In this document: in pieces, positions 30,677-39,384 of the stretch
Numbering within the stretch: the stretch's first letter is position 1
How the letters are laid out: every line of letters begins with the position of its first letter
Assembly (NCBI GenBank): GCA_946531435.1
Contig: CAMNAO010000010.1
Span: 1 to 44,349 of the forward strand
Direction: 5' to 3'
Origin: an uncultured Clostridia bacterium
Lineage (GTDB): Bacteria > Bacillota > Clostridia > Oscillospirales > Oscillospiraceae
DNA: 44,349 nt
The notes under the pieces: model-generated
Database searches by the model: none
Told to the model about the DNA's origin: nothing
The model's input: the letters and a program-made list of their open reading frames with translations, nothing else
Program-made: the position numbers and the translations under genes

Positions 30677-30760
30677 TGTCAAGTGAATTTCCTTTTCATT
30701 ATATCCTCATATTTATATGAGAACGGCAGAAGTTTGGAGCGACTTCTGCCGTTCTCATTT
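30677..30760 (+). ncRNA. Candidate small RNA
   Basis: About 85 nt from the promoter above to a 17-bp perfect hairpin, ATGAGAACGGCAGAAGT with its complement, loop TTGGAGCG. A short U-rich tail (TTTGTCTATC) follows. The 5' part is A/T-rich and unstructured. No ORF with a ribosome site. It could instead be a repeat or terminator. Confidence 0.4.
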
Positions 30761-30853
30761 GTCTATCAAAAATCATATTCTTTAAAAAGAATCCATGAAT
30801 TCTTTTTAAAGATTGCCTCCGCGACTTTCGGAAGTGCTATAATATCATTAGGG

Positions 30854-30883
30854 CAAAAAAACAGAGGCCCCTGGGAGCCTCTG
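30854..30883 (-). terminator. Terminator of the CBS-domain gene
   Basis: Reverse strand CAGAGGC-8 nt-GCCTCTG followed by seven Ts. Confidence 0.85.
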
Positions 30884-30895
30884 CTTCATTCGTTC

Positions 30896-31312
30896 TTAAA
30901 CTGCCGTCCGGCGTTGGGACGGAACCTGGGCGTAGTGGCCGATGACGTCACTTCTCTTCACGATCCCCACCAGATTGTCATCATCATCAATCACCGGAAC
31001 AAAGTTCTGGTTCATAGCGTGATCAATGAGCTCCTCCATGCTGGTGGTGATCCTCACCGGAGGATTGTAGTCCCTGCGAATGATGCTGGAAAGGGGGATC
31101 TTCTCCAGATCCCGCATGCCCATGTTCCCATCCACCATGCACCAGAGGAAGTCCCCTTCAGTGACCGTTCCCACGTAAGCCCCGCTGCGGCTGATCACAG
31201 GCACCGCGGAAAACCCGTGGGTCCTGAATTTTTCCAGCCCCTGACGCACTGTGCAGTCCTCCACAAGAAAGCTGGTCATGGACTTCGGCGTCAAGAAAAA
31301 TGCGATATTCAC
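30896..31312 (-). CDS. Tandem CBS-domain protein
   Basis: 138 residues made of two CBS motifs: TPKSMTSFLVEDCTVRQGLEKF with GFSAVPVISRSGAYVGTVTEGDF, then PVRITTSMEELIDHAMNQNFVPVIDDDDNLVGIVKRSDVI. A Bateman pair that binds adenine nucleotides or similar ligands and signals energy state. It is a stand-alone regulatory module, like those near transporters or IMPDH. GAGGGATACC precedes ATG. Partner unknown. Confidence 0.9.
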   Translation of the reverse strand: MNIAFFLTPKSMTSFLVEDCTVRQGLEKFRTHGFSAVPVISRSGAYVGTVTEGDFLWCMVDGNMGMRDLEKIPLSSIIRRDYNPPVRITTSMEELIDHAMNQNFVPVIDDDDNLVGIVKRSDVIGHYAQVPSQRRTAV

Positions 31313-31486
31313 GGTATCCCTCCTGCTCCCAGAGGGAGCACTTCAAATATGGATAAAATGATGATTTAAACTGATCTCTTCCTCTCACCTCCTGTGCATA
31401 TTATACAATACTTCTATGGTAAGCGCAAGAGCATTCCCCTTGAATTTACATAAAACCAAAAATTTATTTACAAATGGAGCAACGTC

Positions 31487-32593
31487 ATGGACAGGACAGA
31501 AAAACGGCGCAAATTTATAATCAATGTGATTTACTGGGGGATCCTGGCCGCTGTGATCATCCTCTTCATCCGGCGGTTTTTGGGCGTTCTTACCCCCTTC
31601 CTGGTGGCCTTTGCCGTCTCCTGGCTGCTGCGGCCCCTGTGGACCTGGATCTCCAAAAAGACGCGTCTCCCTGTCCGGGGCGCGGCGATTCTTACCGTGC
31701 TGCTGTTCTATGCCCTGCTCGTTACCCTTCTGGTTCTGCTGGCAAACACCCTCATCGGGGTCATCAAAGACGTGGCGGCAGATCTGCCCGCTCTTTACAC
31801 CGATTTCATTGCGCCGGCGGTGACCAATCTGGCAGGCCTTCTTCGATCCTTCCTGGAGGATCTTCCCGGTTTGGGGGAGAGCAACATCAATTATGACACG
31901 GTCCTCAGCGAGATTCTGTCCTCTCTGGGCAGCATTGCCAGCGGGCTCTCCGGTCGGCTTCTCGCCTGGGCCACCTCCCTCATCTCCGACGTGCCCGGCT
32001 TTCTGCTGCGGATCCTGATTGCCATTATTGCCAGCCTCTTCACGGCGGCGGACTTTCCCCGCATCAAAGCCTTTATCAAGGCACAGCTCCCGGAAAAGGC
32101 CCGGGATACCATGCAACGGGTACGGGATCACTTCGGCAAGGTCATGCGGAGCTACCTGCGCTCCTACCTGATCATCATGGGAATCACCTTCCTGGAGGTC
32201 TTCCTGGGCACCCTGCTCATCGGCTATTCCAACGCCTTTTTCATTGCTATCGGGATTGCCCTGGTGGACATTCTCCCCATCCTGGGCAGCGGCACCATTC
32301 TCATTCCCTGGGGCGTGATCAATCTTCTCACCGGGAATACCGTCCGCGGTGTGGCCCTTCTGGTCCTCTACCTCATCATCGCCGCCATCCGCAACTATAT
32401 TGAGCCCCGGATCATCGGCAAGCACGTGGGTCTGCACCCTCTCTTGACCCTCATGAGCATGGTCATCGGCACCTATGTTTTCGGCGGGATCGGCCTCTTT
32501 GGCCTCCCCATCACCCTGGCCGTGCTGAAAAGCCTGCGGGACGGCGGGATCCTCCGCCTCTACAACGATCCGCCGGCGGAACTCACGGAGTAG
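31487..32593 (+). CDS. ytvI: Sporulation integral membrane protein YtvI (AI-2E/PerM family)
   Basis: 368 residues, about seven or eight membrane segments, including WGILAAVIILFIRRFLGVLTPFL near the N-terminus (residues about 17-39). The family's central soluble region is followed by FFIAIGIALVDILPILGSGTILIPWG and the closing IEPRIIGKHVGLHPLLTLMSM, both typical of the AI-2E/PerM family. The length and spore-forming context fit the YtvI subgroup. GGAGCAACGTC precedes ATG. The substrate is unknown. Confidence 0.85.
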   Translation: MDRTEKRRKFIINVIYWGILAAVIILFIRRFLGVLTPFLVAFAVSWLLRPLWTWISKKTRLPVRGAAILTVLLFYALLVTLLVLLANTLIGVIKDVAADLPALYTDFIAPAVTNLAGLLRSFLEDLPGLGESNINYDTVLSEILSSLGSIASGLSGRLLAWATSLISDVPGFLLRILIAIIASLFTAADFPRIKAFIKAQLPEKARDTMQRVRDHFGKVMRSYLRSYLIIMGITFLEVFLGTLLIGYSNAFFIAIGIALVDILPILGSGTILIPWGVINLLTGNTVRGVALLVLYLIIAAIRNYIEPRIIGKHVGLHPLLTLMSMVIGTYVFGGIGLFGLPITLAVLKSLRDGGILRLYNDPPAELTE

Positions 32594-32628
32594 GCGAGGG
32601 AAACCGCTCTTTCAGACCCTCATATCAA

Positions 32629-32677
32629 AATCTCCCGGTGCGGCGCAGAAAACTGCGTCGCACCGGGAGATTTTTCT
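32629..32677 (+). terminator. Terminator after ytvI
   Basis: TCTCCCGGTGC/GCACCGGGAGA (11 bp) then TTTTTCTT. The inner core GGCGCAGAAAACTGCGTC differs by one base from the permease terminator at 8579-8623, though the arms are different. Confidence 0.9.
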
Positions 32678-32702
32678 TATAGGAGGAATGCAGAAGGGGC
32701 AC

Positions 32703-32739
32703 GGATTGCCACGTCGGGCTCCGCCCTCCTCGCAATGAC
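32703..32739. repeat. GGATTGCCACG palindromic repeat
   Basis: GGATTGCCACGTCGGGCTCC ending in CTCGCAATGAC, the best conserved copy. A degenerate reverse copy is at 32782-32825 (CATTGCGAGG to CGTGCCAA). The gap 32678-33143 is filled with repeats and holds no gene. Confidence 0.7.
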
Positions 32740-33017
32740 AGAGGAGATTTGATAGCTGCATTGGCTACCCTGCTTTCATATCATTGCGAGGAGATTGATG
32801 CTCCACGCGGCAAAGCGGCGTGCCAAAAGCCAGGCTACGCCCGGCTCATTGCCCAGCACGGCGCCCGCGGGCGCTCGTCCGCATCCCCTGCGCCAATTCC
32901 CTGACTTAATACAGAGTTTTCATTGTTGCAGCGCAGTAGGGGTGAACTGTGTTCGCCCGCGTGATCCGCAGCTCTCTGCAAACGGGCGATCTAAGATCGC
33001 CCCTACGAAATGCGTCG

Positions 33018-33049
33018 CGCTCCCTCGAACGGTTCGCGTTTTACGAGGA
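33018..33049. repeat. Direct repeat, left copy (32 bp)
   Basis: CGCTCCCTCGAACG, one variable base, and TTCGCGTTTTACGAGGA. The right copy at 33144-33175 matches at 31 of 32 positions. The right copy supplies the last two codons and the stop of spoIIE. Confidence 0.75.
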
Positions 33050-33069
33050 AACCGTACCCCCGTCCTCAC

Positions 33070-33102
33070 AAAATCGGAGCCCAGCGAAGTGGGTCCGATT
33101 TT
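33070..33102. repeat. Variable-arm, conserved-core hairpin
   Basis: AAAATCGGA, core GCCCAGCGAAGTGGG, TCCGATTTT. On the opposite strand the core reads CCCACTTCGCTGGGC, matching the cores at 8315 and 8433 in 11 or more of 15 positions, with unrelated arms. Confidence 0.7.
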
Positions 33103-33166
33103 GAAAGCGACGAGAAAACGCAGGGGTGAGAGGGAGTGCTCTGCGCTCCCTCGAACGTTTCGCGTT

Positions 33167-35479
33167 TTACGAGGAGCCCGGTGCCTGGATCGACACCGCC
33201 AGCACCGTCACGTCGTCGGAGGCTCCGTAGCGCAGGGCGGAGGCCTCAGCGATCTTGCGGGCAAGCTCCCGGGGACCGTCGCTCGCTTCCTCCAGAAGCT
33301 CACGGAACCAGGCGTCCCCCTCCCCGGCCAGGACGCCGTCGGAGATGATCACCGCCATATCGCCCTCCCGCAGCTTCAGCTTCGTCACCTGGGTCTGGTC
33401 CTCCCCCACCGGGGTGAGGCCGGGGGCGTAGCCGCCGGCGCGGATACAGCGGACGCCCTCTCGCCGCCGGAGATAGGTGGGGGCTGAGCCGCATTTATAA
33501 AGGCTTCCCTCCCCTGTCATGAGGTCCACCACCAGCATATCCACGGTGGCGGAAACCACATCCGTCTCATTCTTCAAAATCATCAGGCTTTCCAGCAGGC
33601 CAAGGGCAGTTTCCGCCTCTACACCGGCCCGCAGGAAATCCGCCAGGGCCTCAATGCTGCCCCGGCTCATCTCCCCGGCCTCCTTGCCTGTGCCCATGCC
33701 GTCGGACAGGATCACGCAGAGCCGTCCGTCATCGGTAGTAAAGGCGGTGCTGCCGTCGCCGCTGACGCCCCGGCCCCGACGCTTAGCGGAGGCTGTGCCC
33801 ACCACAGCGGTCAGCTCCTCCGCCTCCAGAAGCACCAGGCGGCCATCCTCGGGTTCGGTCCCCGTTCGAAGCTTTTCCCCCAGGACAGCGGAAATCTTAT
33901 CCAGCCAGCGGGGATCCTTCTGCAGAAGCTCCAGTCCGGAGCCCGCCAGCTCTGCATGCAGCCGGTCCCGGCCGTCCCGATAGACGATGCCGCTGACGCT
34001 GAGCTTCTCCGCCCGGAGATAGCTTCTGAGCCGCCGCTCCAGGCGGGCCTGGGGCACCGGATTCTCATCCAATTCCTCCGCCAGGCGGGAGAAGACCCGG
34101 CTTACATCCCTATATCGGCTGCTGACCGCGTTGAGGTTTTCATTAAAACGCGCCCGGTACTGCTTGCGGCAAAGCCAGGCCTTCAGCTCCGCGTTTACCG
34201 ACGCCGCGAAATCCGACGGACGATTGCAGCGGCTGAGGAAGCCCTGGGGCAGGTCATCCACCAGGAGCTGGCCCCGTTCCAGCATGGGCTTTACGGCATC
34301 GTCCAGATAGCCCATGGTGGAGCTGTACTCCGCCTGCCAGCAGGTCTTGGCTCCCGGGCAGCGCCGGCAGACCCCCAGGGCCGCCCGCTCAAAAATGCCG
34401 CTGTAGTTCTCCTCGTTCTTTTCCGCCGCGGTCATGGTTTCCACGCTCTCGGAAAGGCGGCGGAAGGCACGCTGGCTGAGGCGCACCCGGTCCCGCATGC
34501 CCCGCCGCGCCCGGACAAGGCCGCTGTCCAGCATACCGGAGGGCAGGTACTCCCCCACCTGCAGCAGGGTCCGCCGGGGCACCAGCATCACAAGAACGGA
34601 GGCCGTCAGCGTCTCATAAAGAATGGCCGCCTCTCCACCCACGGCGTGCCAAAGCACCACCACACCGTCAGTAAGGCAGTAGGTCAGTATTGCAAGGAGC
34701 CTGCCCCGGGAGCGGACCACGCCCATGAGAGCGCCGGAGAGGCCGCAGGCAGCCCCATAGAGGAACATGGTTCCCCCTGCCATATCCATCATAAGGCCCA
34801 GGAGGGCCCCAGTCACCGCGCCAGGACCGGGTCCCCCCGCCAGGGCAGCCATCTCCACCAGCAGCACCGCCAGGATCCGCCCCACCGAAGCCTCGCCGAA
34901 GATGCGAAGGGGCTGGAGGCCCGTAAGAGCGGCGCCCAAGAGCAGCGTAAGCCCCACGGACTGCACGGCGCCCCGGACGCTTTCCGGGTCCCGGGCTTTG
35001 AGGCCAAGGCGAAAGAGAGAGGCTGCAAAGCCCGCCATCAGGATCTCCGTGAGACCGGCCGCCAAGGTGGCGGCGCTGACCTTCTGCATCAGGCAGCGAA
35101 GGGCCGCCGTCAGAATGGCGGCGGTGGCCGCGGCGGCAGGCGCCACCGCCGGGTCTCCGGCGAATCGTCCCCGCCGCTGGGTGGAGGCCAGGGTAGCCGT
35201 CAGGATCAGGGCCGAGGCATAGGCGGCCGCCGTGGTCAGGTCCCCCAGGGCCGCCGCGCCCAGCAGGGTACCCAGAAGGGCGGTGATCCCCTCAGCCCCC
35301 GGCTTTACCGCAGCCACCAGGGCAATGCCGAAGGGGTGAATCCCCCAAACAAGGCCGCCCATGCTCATAAAAAATCCCAGGGCAAAGTGTGCTGTCAGCT
35401 CCACCGCCCGTGCCCGATCCGTCTCCCCCGGCCGGGGCAGCAGCCCTCCCCGCCGACGGGTATCCTTGGTATCTGTCAT
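33167..35479 (-). CDS. spoIIE: Stage II sporulation protein E (PP2C phosphatase)
   Basis: 770 residues. The N-terminal third (about 30-310) has about ten membrane segments. A cytoplasmic region follows with CRRCPGAKTCW, a Cys cluster common in clostridial SpoIIE. The C-terminal PP2C domain shows VILSDGMGTGKEAGEMS, LVVDLMTGEGSLYKCGSAPT and AVIISDGVLAGEGD. It dephosphorylates SpoIIAA-P to release sigma-F in the forespore. ATG at 35479 fits GGGAGG nine bases away; an ATG at 35488 touches the ribosome site. The stop codon lies in a repeat. Confidence 0.95.
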   Translation of the reverse strand: MTDTKDTRRRGGLLPRPGETDRARAVELTAHFALGFFMSMGGLVWGIHPFGIALVAAVKPGAEGITALLGTLLGAAALGDLTTAAAYASALILTATLASTQRRGRFAGDPAVAPAAAATAAILTAALRCLMQKVSAATLAAGLTEILMAGFAASLFRLGLKARDPESVRGAVQSVGLTLLLGAALTGLQPLRIFGEASVGRILAVLLVEMAALAGGPGPGAVTGALLGLMMDMAGGTMFLYGAACGLSGALMGVVRSRGRLLAILTYCLTDGVVVLWHAVGGEAAILYETLTASVLVMLVPRRTLLQVGEYLPSGMLDSGLVRARRGMRDRVRLSQRAFRRLSESVETMTAAEKNEENYSGIFERAALGVCRRCPGAKTCWQAEYSSTMGYLDDAVKPMLERGQLLVDDLPQGFLSRCNRPSDFAASVNAELKAWLCRKQYRARFNENLNAVSSRYRDVSRVFSRLAEELDENPVPQARLERRLRSYLRAEKLSVSGIVYRDGRDRLHAELAGSGLELLQKDPRWLDKISAVLGEKLRTGTEPEDGRLVLLEAEELTAVVGTASAKRRGRGVSGDGSTAFTTDDGRLCVILSDGMGTGKEAGEMSRGSIEALADFLRAGVEAETALGLLESLMILKNETDVVSATVDMLVVDLMTGEGSLYKCGSAPTYLRRREGVRCIRAGGYAPGLTPVGEDQTQVTKLKLREGDMAVIISDGVLAGEGDAWFRELLEEASDGPRELARKIAEASALRYGASDDVTVLAVSIQAPGSS

Positions 35480-35744
35480 TTTCTCCATCCTCCCCGGGGA
35501 GGGAACAAAAACGCGGCCGCTCTGTCCCGATCCCCTCAGTATTTGAGAGAATCATAGAACAAAGCGACCGCAGACGCCGTCAAAGCGTGGATGGGGGACC
35601 GGGGGACTTTATGGGAGGAGAGACGATAATCTCTTATGAGCCGTAAAAAAGCGAAGTCTTCTCCGCAATTCCGATGGCCGGATCGGGCGGCATTTGACCG
35701 GCGGTGTCGGAAGCTTTTCTGATACTGTTTCTATCAAGAAATCA
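35480..35744. other. Gap upstream of spoIIE
   Basis: No gene supported. A 28-codon frame at 35637 (start MSRKKAKSSP) lacks a well-placed ribosome site. No clear sigma-A box pair was found for spoIIE. Confidence 0.4.
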
Positions 35745-36551
35745 TCAGAAGACCAGCATATTCTCCGTCAGCTTTTTCACGTCGGCGGAGACCGCCACCC
35801 GTTGAAGGCGCCCGCCCCGGAAATCGCTTTTCACCGAGACGACGCCGCCGGGCTGCTTCACCTGGGTAACAAGGTCCGACCGGGCCATGGTGGAGAGGAA
35901 GGCGCCCAGGGCACCGCTGCCGCCGGCACAGCTTCTCTCCCAGCAGAGGGTATTTGCCGCCGGAACATAGATGAGCGGGTCCATTTCCCCGGTGGAGGAG
36001 GTATAGAACAGCATGCCCATGGCCTCGGCGTCGGTGACCCGGCACCACTCCCGGATGGCCTCCTCCGCCAGATCCCGCTCCATGCTGCCGCCGGGGAGAA
36101 TGACGTAGTTGATGCCGGGGAAGCGGACCTGGGGCATCTGATAGCTCTTGCCCCCAAAGCTGAGGGCAGCGGTATCCACCCGGCTGGGCAGCGGAAGCTC
36201 CAGCGTGACCCGGAAGCTATCCTCCTCCCCCTGGACCATAACGGTGAGGAAATCGGGCACTTCCCCGGCCTCCACCGGGAACATGGTGGAATAGCCCGGG
36301 CTCAGCCAGTCAGTCACCGCGTCCGCCGCAGCGGCCAGCACCGCGCCGCCGCAAAACTCGCCCCCCGCCATGGTAAGGCGCAGACTGCACTCCGGCCAAT
36401 GGGGCGGCTCCAAAAAGCCCACCTGCTCCACCTCCGGGTCCATCCGCATGATCGCCCGGCCCACGTCAGCCCGCTGATAGCCGGGCACCTGGGTGCTTAC
36501 CAGGGCGGTCATGTTCCCCGCGGGGCTGTATTTCAGCCATTGGATCTCCAT
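35745..36551 (-). CDS. DapF-like epimerase/racemase-fold protein
   Basis: 268 residues. Two Cys-Gly motifs at matching places in the two halves, GGEFCGGAVLAAA (about 62-75) and ERSCAGGSGALGAF (about 213-226), resemble the paired catalytic cysteines of diaminopimelate epimerase, proline racemase and histidine racemase families. The start MEIQWLKYSPAGNMTALV resembles the FxKxxxxGND opening of DapF, but the GND is replaced by GNM. So amino-acid racemisation is likely and the substrate is unknown. AAAGGAGGCACCCC precedes ATG. Single gene. Confidence 0.7.
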   Translation of the reverse strand: MEIQWLKYSPAGNMTALVSTQVPGYQRADVGRAIMRMDPEVEQVGFLEPPHWPECSLRLTMAGGEFCGGAVLAAAADAVTDWLSPGYSTMFPVEAGEVPDFLTVMVQGEEDSFRVTLELPLPSRVDTAALSFGGKSYQMPQVRFPGINYVILPGGSMERDLAEEAIREWCRVTDAEAMGMLFYTSSTGEMDPLIYVPAANTLCWERSCAGGSGALGAFLSTMARSDLVTQVKQPGGVVSVKSDFRGGRLQRVAVSADVKKLTENMLVF

Positions 36552-36650
36552 GGGGTGCCTCCTTTGCGTTTTTCTTCGATTATATCCCCCGCAGGAGGAA
36601 AATGCAACGGGGACGGAGGATAAGGGCTTACCGCATCACCCGTTGGGCAT

Positions 36651-36691
36651 AAAAAGGCCCCGGTGGCAGCGCGAGTCTGCACACCGGGGTC
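36651..36691 (-). terminator. Terminator after typA
   Basis: Reverse strand GACCCCGGTG pairs with CACCGGGGCC (one G-U) followed by TTTTT. An inner GCAG/CTGC stem is nested in the loop. Confidence 0.85.
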
Positions 36692-36707
36692 GTTTCTCCC
36701 ATCGCAA

Positions 36708-38540
36708 TCAGATGTTTTTCTTACCCTTCAAGGCCTTCATCCGAAGCTCGTGATTCAGAATGGCCTTGCGAATGCGCAGCGTCTTGGGGGTGACCTCCAA
36801 AAGCTCGTCATCCGCCAAAAACTCCAGGCACTGCTCCAGGCTCATCTGGGTGGCGGGCACCAGGCGCAGGGCGTCGTCGCTGCCCGCCGCGCGGGTATTG
36901 GTAAGCTGCTTCTTTTTGCAGACGTTGACAGTGATATCCTCATTCTTGGGGGAGACGCCCACCACCATGCCGCCGTAAACAGGGACGCCGGCACCGATGA
37001 AGAGTCTGCCGCGGCCCTGGGCCGCGAAGAGGCCATAGGTCACGGACTCACCCGTCTCAAAGGCAATGAGGGATCCGGTATTGCGCCGGGCGATCTCGCC
37101 CTTCATGGGCTCATAGCGCTCAAAAACGCTGGACATGATGCCCTCACCCCGGGTATCGGTCAAGAACTCATTCCGATAGCCGAAGAGGCCGCGGGAGGGG
37201 ACAAAGAACTCCAGACGGATCCGATCCCCCACAGGGGTCATCTCGCTGTACTCGCCCCGGCGGTTGCTGAGCTTTTCGATCACGGGGCCCACGCAGTTTT
37301 CAGGCACGTCGATGACCACCCGCTCAATGGGCTCGCACACCACGCCGTCGATGACCTTTTTCAGAATGCGCGGGGGGGATACGTTGAATTCATAGCCCTC
37401 ACGGCGCATGGTCTCGATGAGGATCGAGAGGTGCATCTCGCCGCGGCCCGCCACGAGGCAGCCGTCGCTGCCCTCGATTTCCGTCACCCGGAGGGAGGGA
37501 TCCTTCATGGTCTCCCGCATGAGCCGCTCCCGCACCTGGCGGGCGGTGACATACTTGCCGTCCTTTCCGGCGAAGGGGCTGTCGTTGACGGAGAAGGTCA
37601 TCTCCATGGTGGGCTCGGAAATCTTGACGAAATCCAGCGGCTCCGGCGCGGAGGGGGCACAGATGGTATCCCCGATGTTGATCCAGCTCATGCCGGAAAT
37701 GGCAATGATGTTTCCGGCGGAGGACTCGGTCACCGGTACCCGCTGCAGGCCGTCAAACTCATAGATGGTCACAGCCTTGGCCTTTTTGGGGGCGGCGTCG
37801 GGATCGTGATAGTTCACCACCACCACGTCCTCATTCTGGGTGAGGGTCCCCCGCTCCACCCGGCCGATGGCGATGCGGCCCACATAGTCATTGTAGTCCA
37901 CAGAGGAGACCAGAAGCTGCAGAGGGGCATCCTTGTCGCCCTGGGGGGCGGGGATGTACTCCACAATGGTCTTGAAGAGGGGCTCCAGATCCGTCCCCTC
38001 CACATCCGGTCCATAGGAGGCGATGCCCCGGCGGGCGGAGCAGAACAGCATGGGGGAATCCAGCTGCTCATCGGTGGCGTTGAGGCTTAAAAGCAGCTCC
38101 AGCACCTCGTCAATGACCTCATGGACCCGGGCGTCGGGCCGGTCGATCTTATTGACGCAGACGATGACCCGGTGGCCCAGCTCCAGCGCCTTTTGCAGCA
38201 CGAATCGGGTCTGGGGCATGGGGCCCTCAGCAGCGTCCACCAGCAGAATGACGCCGTTGACCATCTTCAGGGTGCGCTCCACCTCGCCGCCAAAGTCGGC
38301 ATGGCCCGGCGTATCCACAATATTGATCTTGTAATCACCCCAGGTGATGGCGGTATTTTTGGCCAGGATGGTGATGCCCCGCTCCCGCTCCAGGTCGCCG
38401 GAGTCCATGACCCGATCCATCACTTCCTGATTGGCCCGGAAGATCCCGCCCTGCTTGAGCATCTCGTCCACCAGGGTGGTCTTGCCATGATCGACGTGGG
38501 CGATGATGGCAATGTTACGGATGCGTGAAATATCCTGCAT
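36708..38540 (-). CDS. typA: Ribosome-associated GTPase TypA/BipA
   Basis: 610 residues. G1 [10 protein letters not shown] (about 15-24), switch ERERGITI, G3 [18 protein letters not shown]4 NKIDRP, then domain II, domain III/V segments and the BipA-specific C-terminal domain (ANTRAAG-like [37 protein letters not shown]). It helps late 50S assembly and translation under stress. GGGAGTACATTT precedes ATG. A second translational GTPase of a different type is at 40899. Confidence 0.96.
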   Translation of the reverse strand: MQDISRIRNIAIIAHVDHGKTTLVDEMLKQGGIFRANQEVMDRVMDSGDLERERGITILAKNTAITWGDYKINIVDTPGHADFGGEVERTLKMVNGVILLVDAAEGPMPQTRFVLQKALELGHRVIVCVNKIDRPDARVHEVIDEVLELLLSLNATDEQLDSPMLFCSARRGIASYGPDVEGTDLEPLFKTIVEYIPAPQGDKDAPLQLLVSSVDYNDYVGRIAIGRVERGTLTQNEDVVVVNYHDPDAAPKKAKAVTIYEFDGLQRVPVTESSAGNIIAISGMSWINIGDTICAPSAPEPLDFVKISEPTMEMTFSVNDSPFAGKDGKYVTARQVRERLMRETMKDPSLRVTEIEGSDGCLVAGRGEMHLSILIETMRREGYEFNVSPPRILKKVIDGVVCEPIERVVIDVPENCVGPVIEKLSNRRGEYSEMTPVGDRIRLEFFVPSRGLFGYRNEFLTDTRGEGIMSSVFERYEPMKGEIARRNTGSLIAFETGESVTYGLFAAQGRGRLFIGAGVPVYGGMVVGVSPKNEDITVNVCKKKQLTNTRAAGSDDALRLVPATQMSLEQCLEFLADDELLEVTPKTLRIRKAILNHELRMKALKGKKNI

Positions 38541-38608
38541 AAATGTACTCCCTTTTTCGGATGATCCTCTTTTTATTCTCTTAAGGATTATAATAGTCGA
38601 ACAGAAGT

Positions 38609-38638
38609 ATTATACACCACTTTTCCGGGGCTTGTAAA
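38609..38638 (-). promoter_or_regulatory. typA promoter
   Basis: Reverse strand TTTACA (38633-38638), 18-bp spacer, TATAAT (38609-38614). Confidence 0.7.
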
Positions 38639-38647
38639 TGCAATATC

Positions 38648-38676
38648 TTGCAAATCGCCGCCAAATGGGCTATACT
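38648..38676 (+). promoter_or_regulatory. Nudix gene promoter
   Basis: TTGCAA (38648-38653), 17-bp spacer, TATACT (38671-38676). Divergent from and adjacent to the typA promoter. Confidence 0.7.
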
Positions 38677-38718
38677 TTTTTCGGCTTTTGGCACAAAGAA
38701 GACCGGAGGAGCACGGAT

Positions 38719-39267
38719 ATGGATTTTACCGAGAAGCAGTTGAAGAGCGAGGCCATTTTTCACGGGCGCATTATGGACGTAAGGCGGGATGTGGTCCTTC
38801 TTCCCGACGGTGGGCAATCCGTTCGGGAGGTCATTGACAAATCAGGCGCGGTCTGTGTCCTCCCCCTCTTCGCCAACGGGGACGTGGGCATGGTGCGCCA
38901 GTTCCGGTATCCCTTTCTGAAGGAGGTATTGGAGATCCCCGCGGGCAAGCTGGACGGGGACGAGACGCCTCTGGAGGGCGCGGTGCGGGAGCTGAGCGAG
39001 GAGACCGGCCTCTCCGCCGGGCGGTATGACTACCTGGGGGAGATGTATCCCGCCGCCGCCTATACCAACGAAGTGGTGCACATCTACCTGGCCCGTGAGC
39101 TCACAGAAGGAAAGCAGCACCTGGATCCCGGAGAATTCCTCAGCTACGAGGCCATCCCTCTCTCTCAGCTGGAGGATATGGTCATGGCAAATGAGATCCC
39201 CGATGCCAAGACCGCCCTGGCGGTTTTAAAGACGGCCGCCTTCCTTGTAAGGGAGAAGCGTGTGTAA
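38719..39267 (+). CDS. ADP-ribose pyrophosphatase (Nudix hydrolase)
   Basis: 182 residues. The Nudix box GKLDGDETPLEGAVRELSEETG (residues about 77-98) has the G-x5-E-x7-RE-x2-EE pattern; upstream is the FLKEVLEIPAGKLD lead typical of ADP-ribose pyrophosphatases, and YPAAAYTNEVVHIYLA follows it. It hydrolyses ADP-ribose or related nucleotide sugars. ATG at 38719 follows GGAGGAGCACGGAT. Confidence 0.93.
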   Translation: MDFTEKQLKSEAIFHGRIMDVRRDVVLLPDGGQSVREVIDKSGAVCVLPLFANGDVGMVRQFRYPFLKEVLEIPAGKLDGDETPLEGAVRELSEETGLSAGRYDYLGEMYPAAAYTNEVVHIYLARELTEGKQHLDPGEFLSYEAIPLSQLEDMVMANEIPDAKTALAVLKTAAFLVREKRV

Positions 39268-39306
39268 AAGGGCCGCATTTTCTCATCGGTTTGTTACTTT
39301 TGCCAT

Positions 39307-39366
39307 TTGAAAGTACGCGTTCAATCTACTATAATCATACGCGTATGGTTATAGTAGATTTTTTCA
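39307..39366 (+). promoter_or_regulatory. Palindrome holding both a terminator and the MATE promoter
   Basis: TTGAAA (39307-39312), 17-bp spacer, TATAAT (39330-39335). The -10 lies inside a 38-bp near-perfect palindrome (39323-39360, 18 of 19 positions), followed by TTTTTT. A transcript from the Nudix gene would end in this hairpin; one started at this promoter would not contain the left arm. Confidence 0.75.
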
Positions 39367-39384
39367 GAAAAGACAGGTGAATTT

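Noticed and set aside
35637..35723. 28-codon ORF starting MSRKKAKSSP
   Set aside because: The nearest GGAGG is about 20 bases away and the frame is not conserved in character; too weak.
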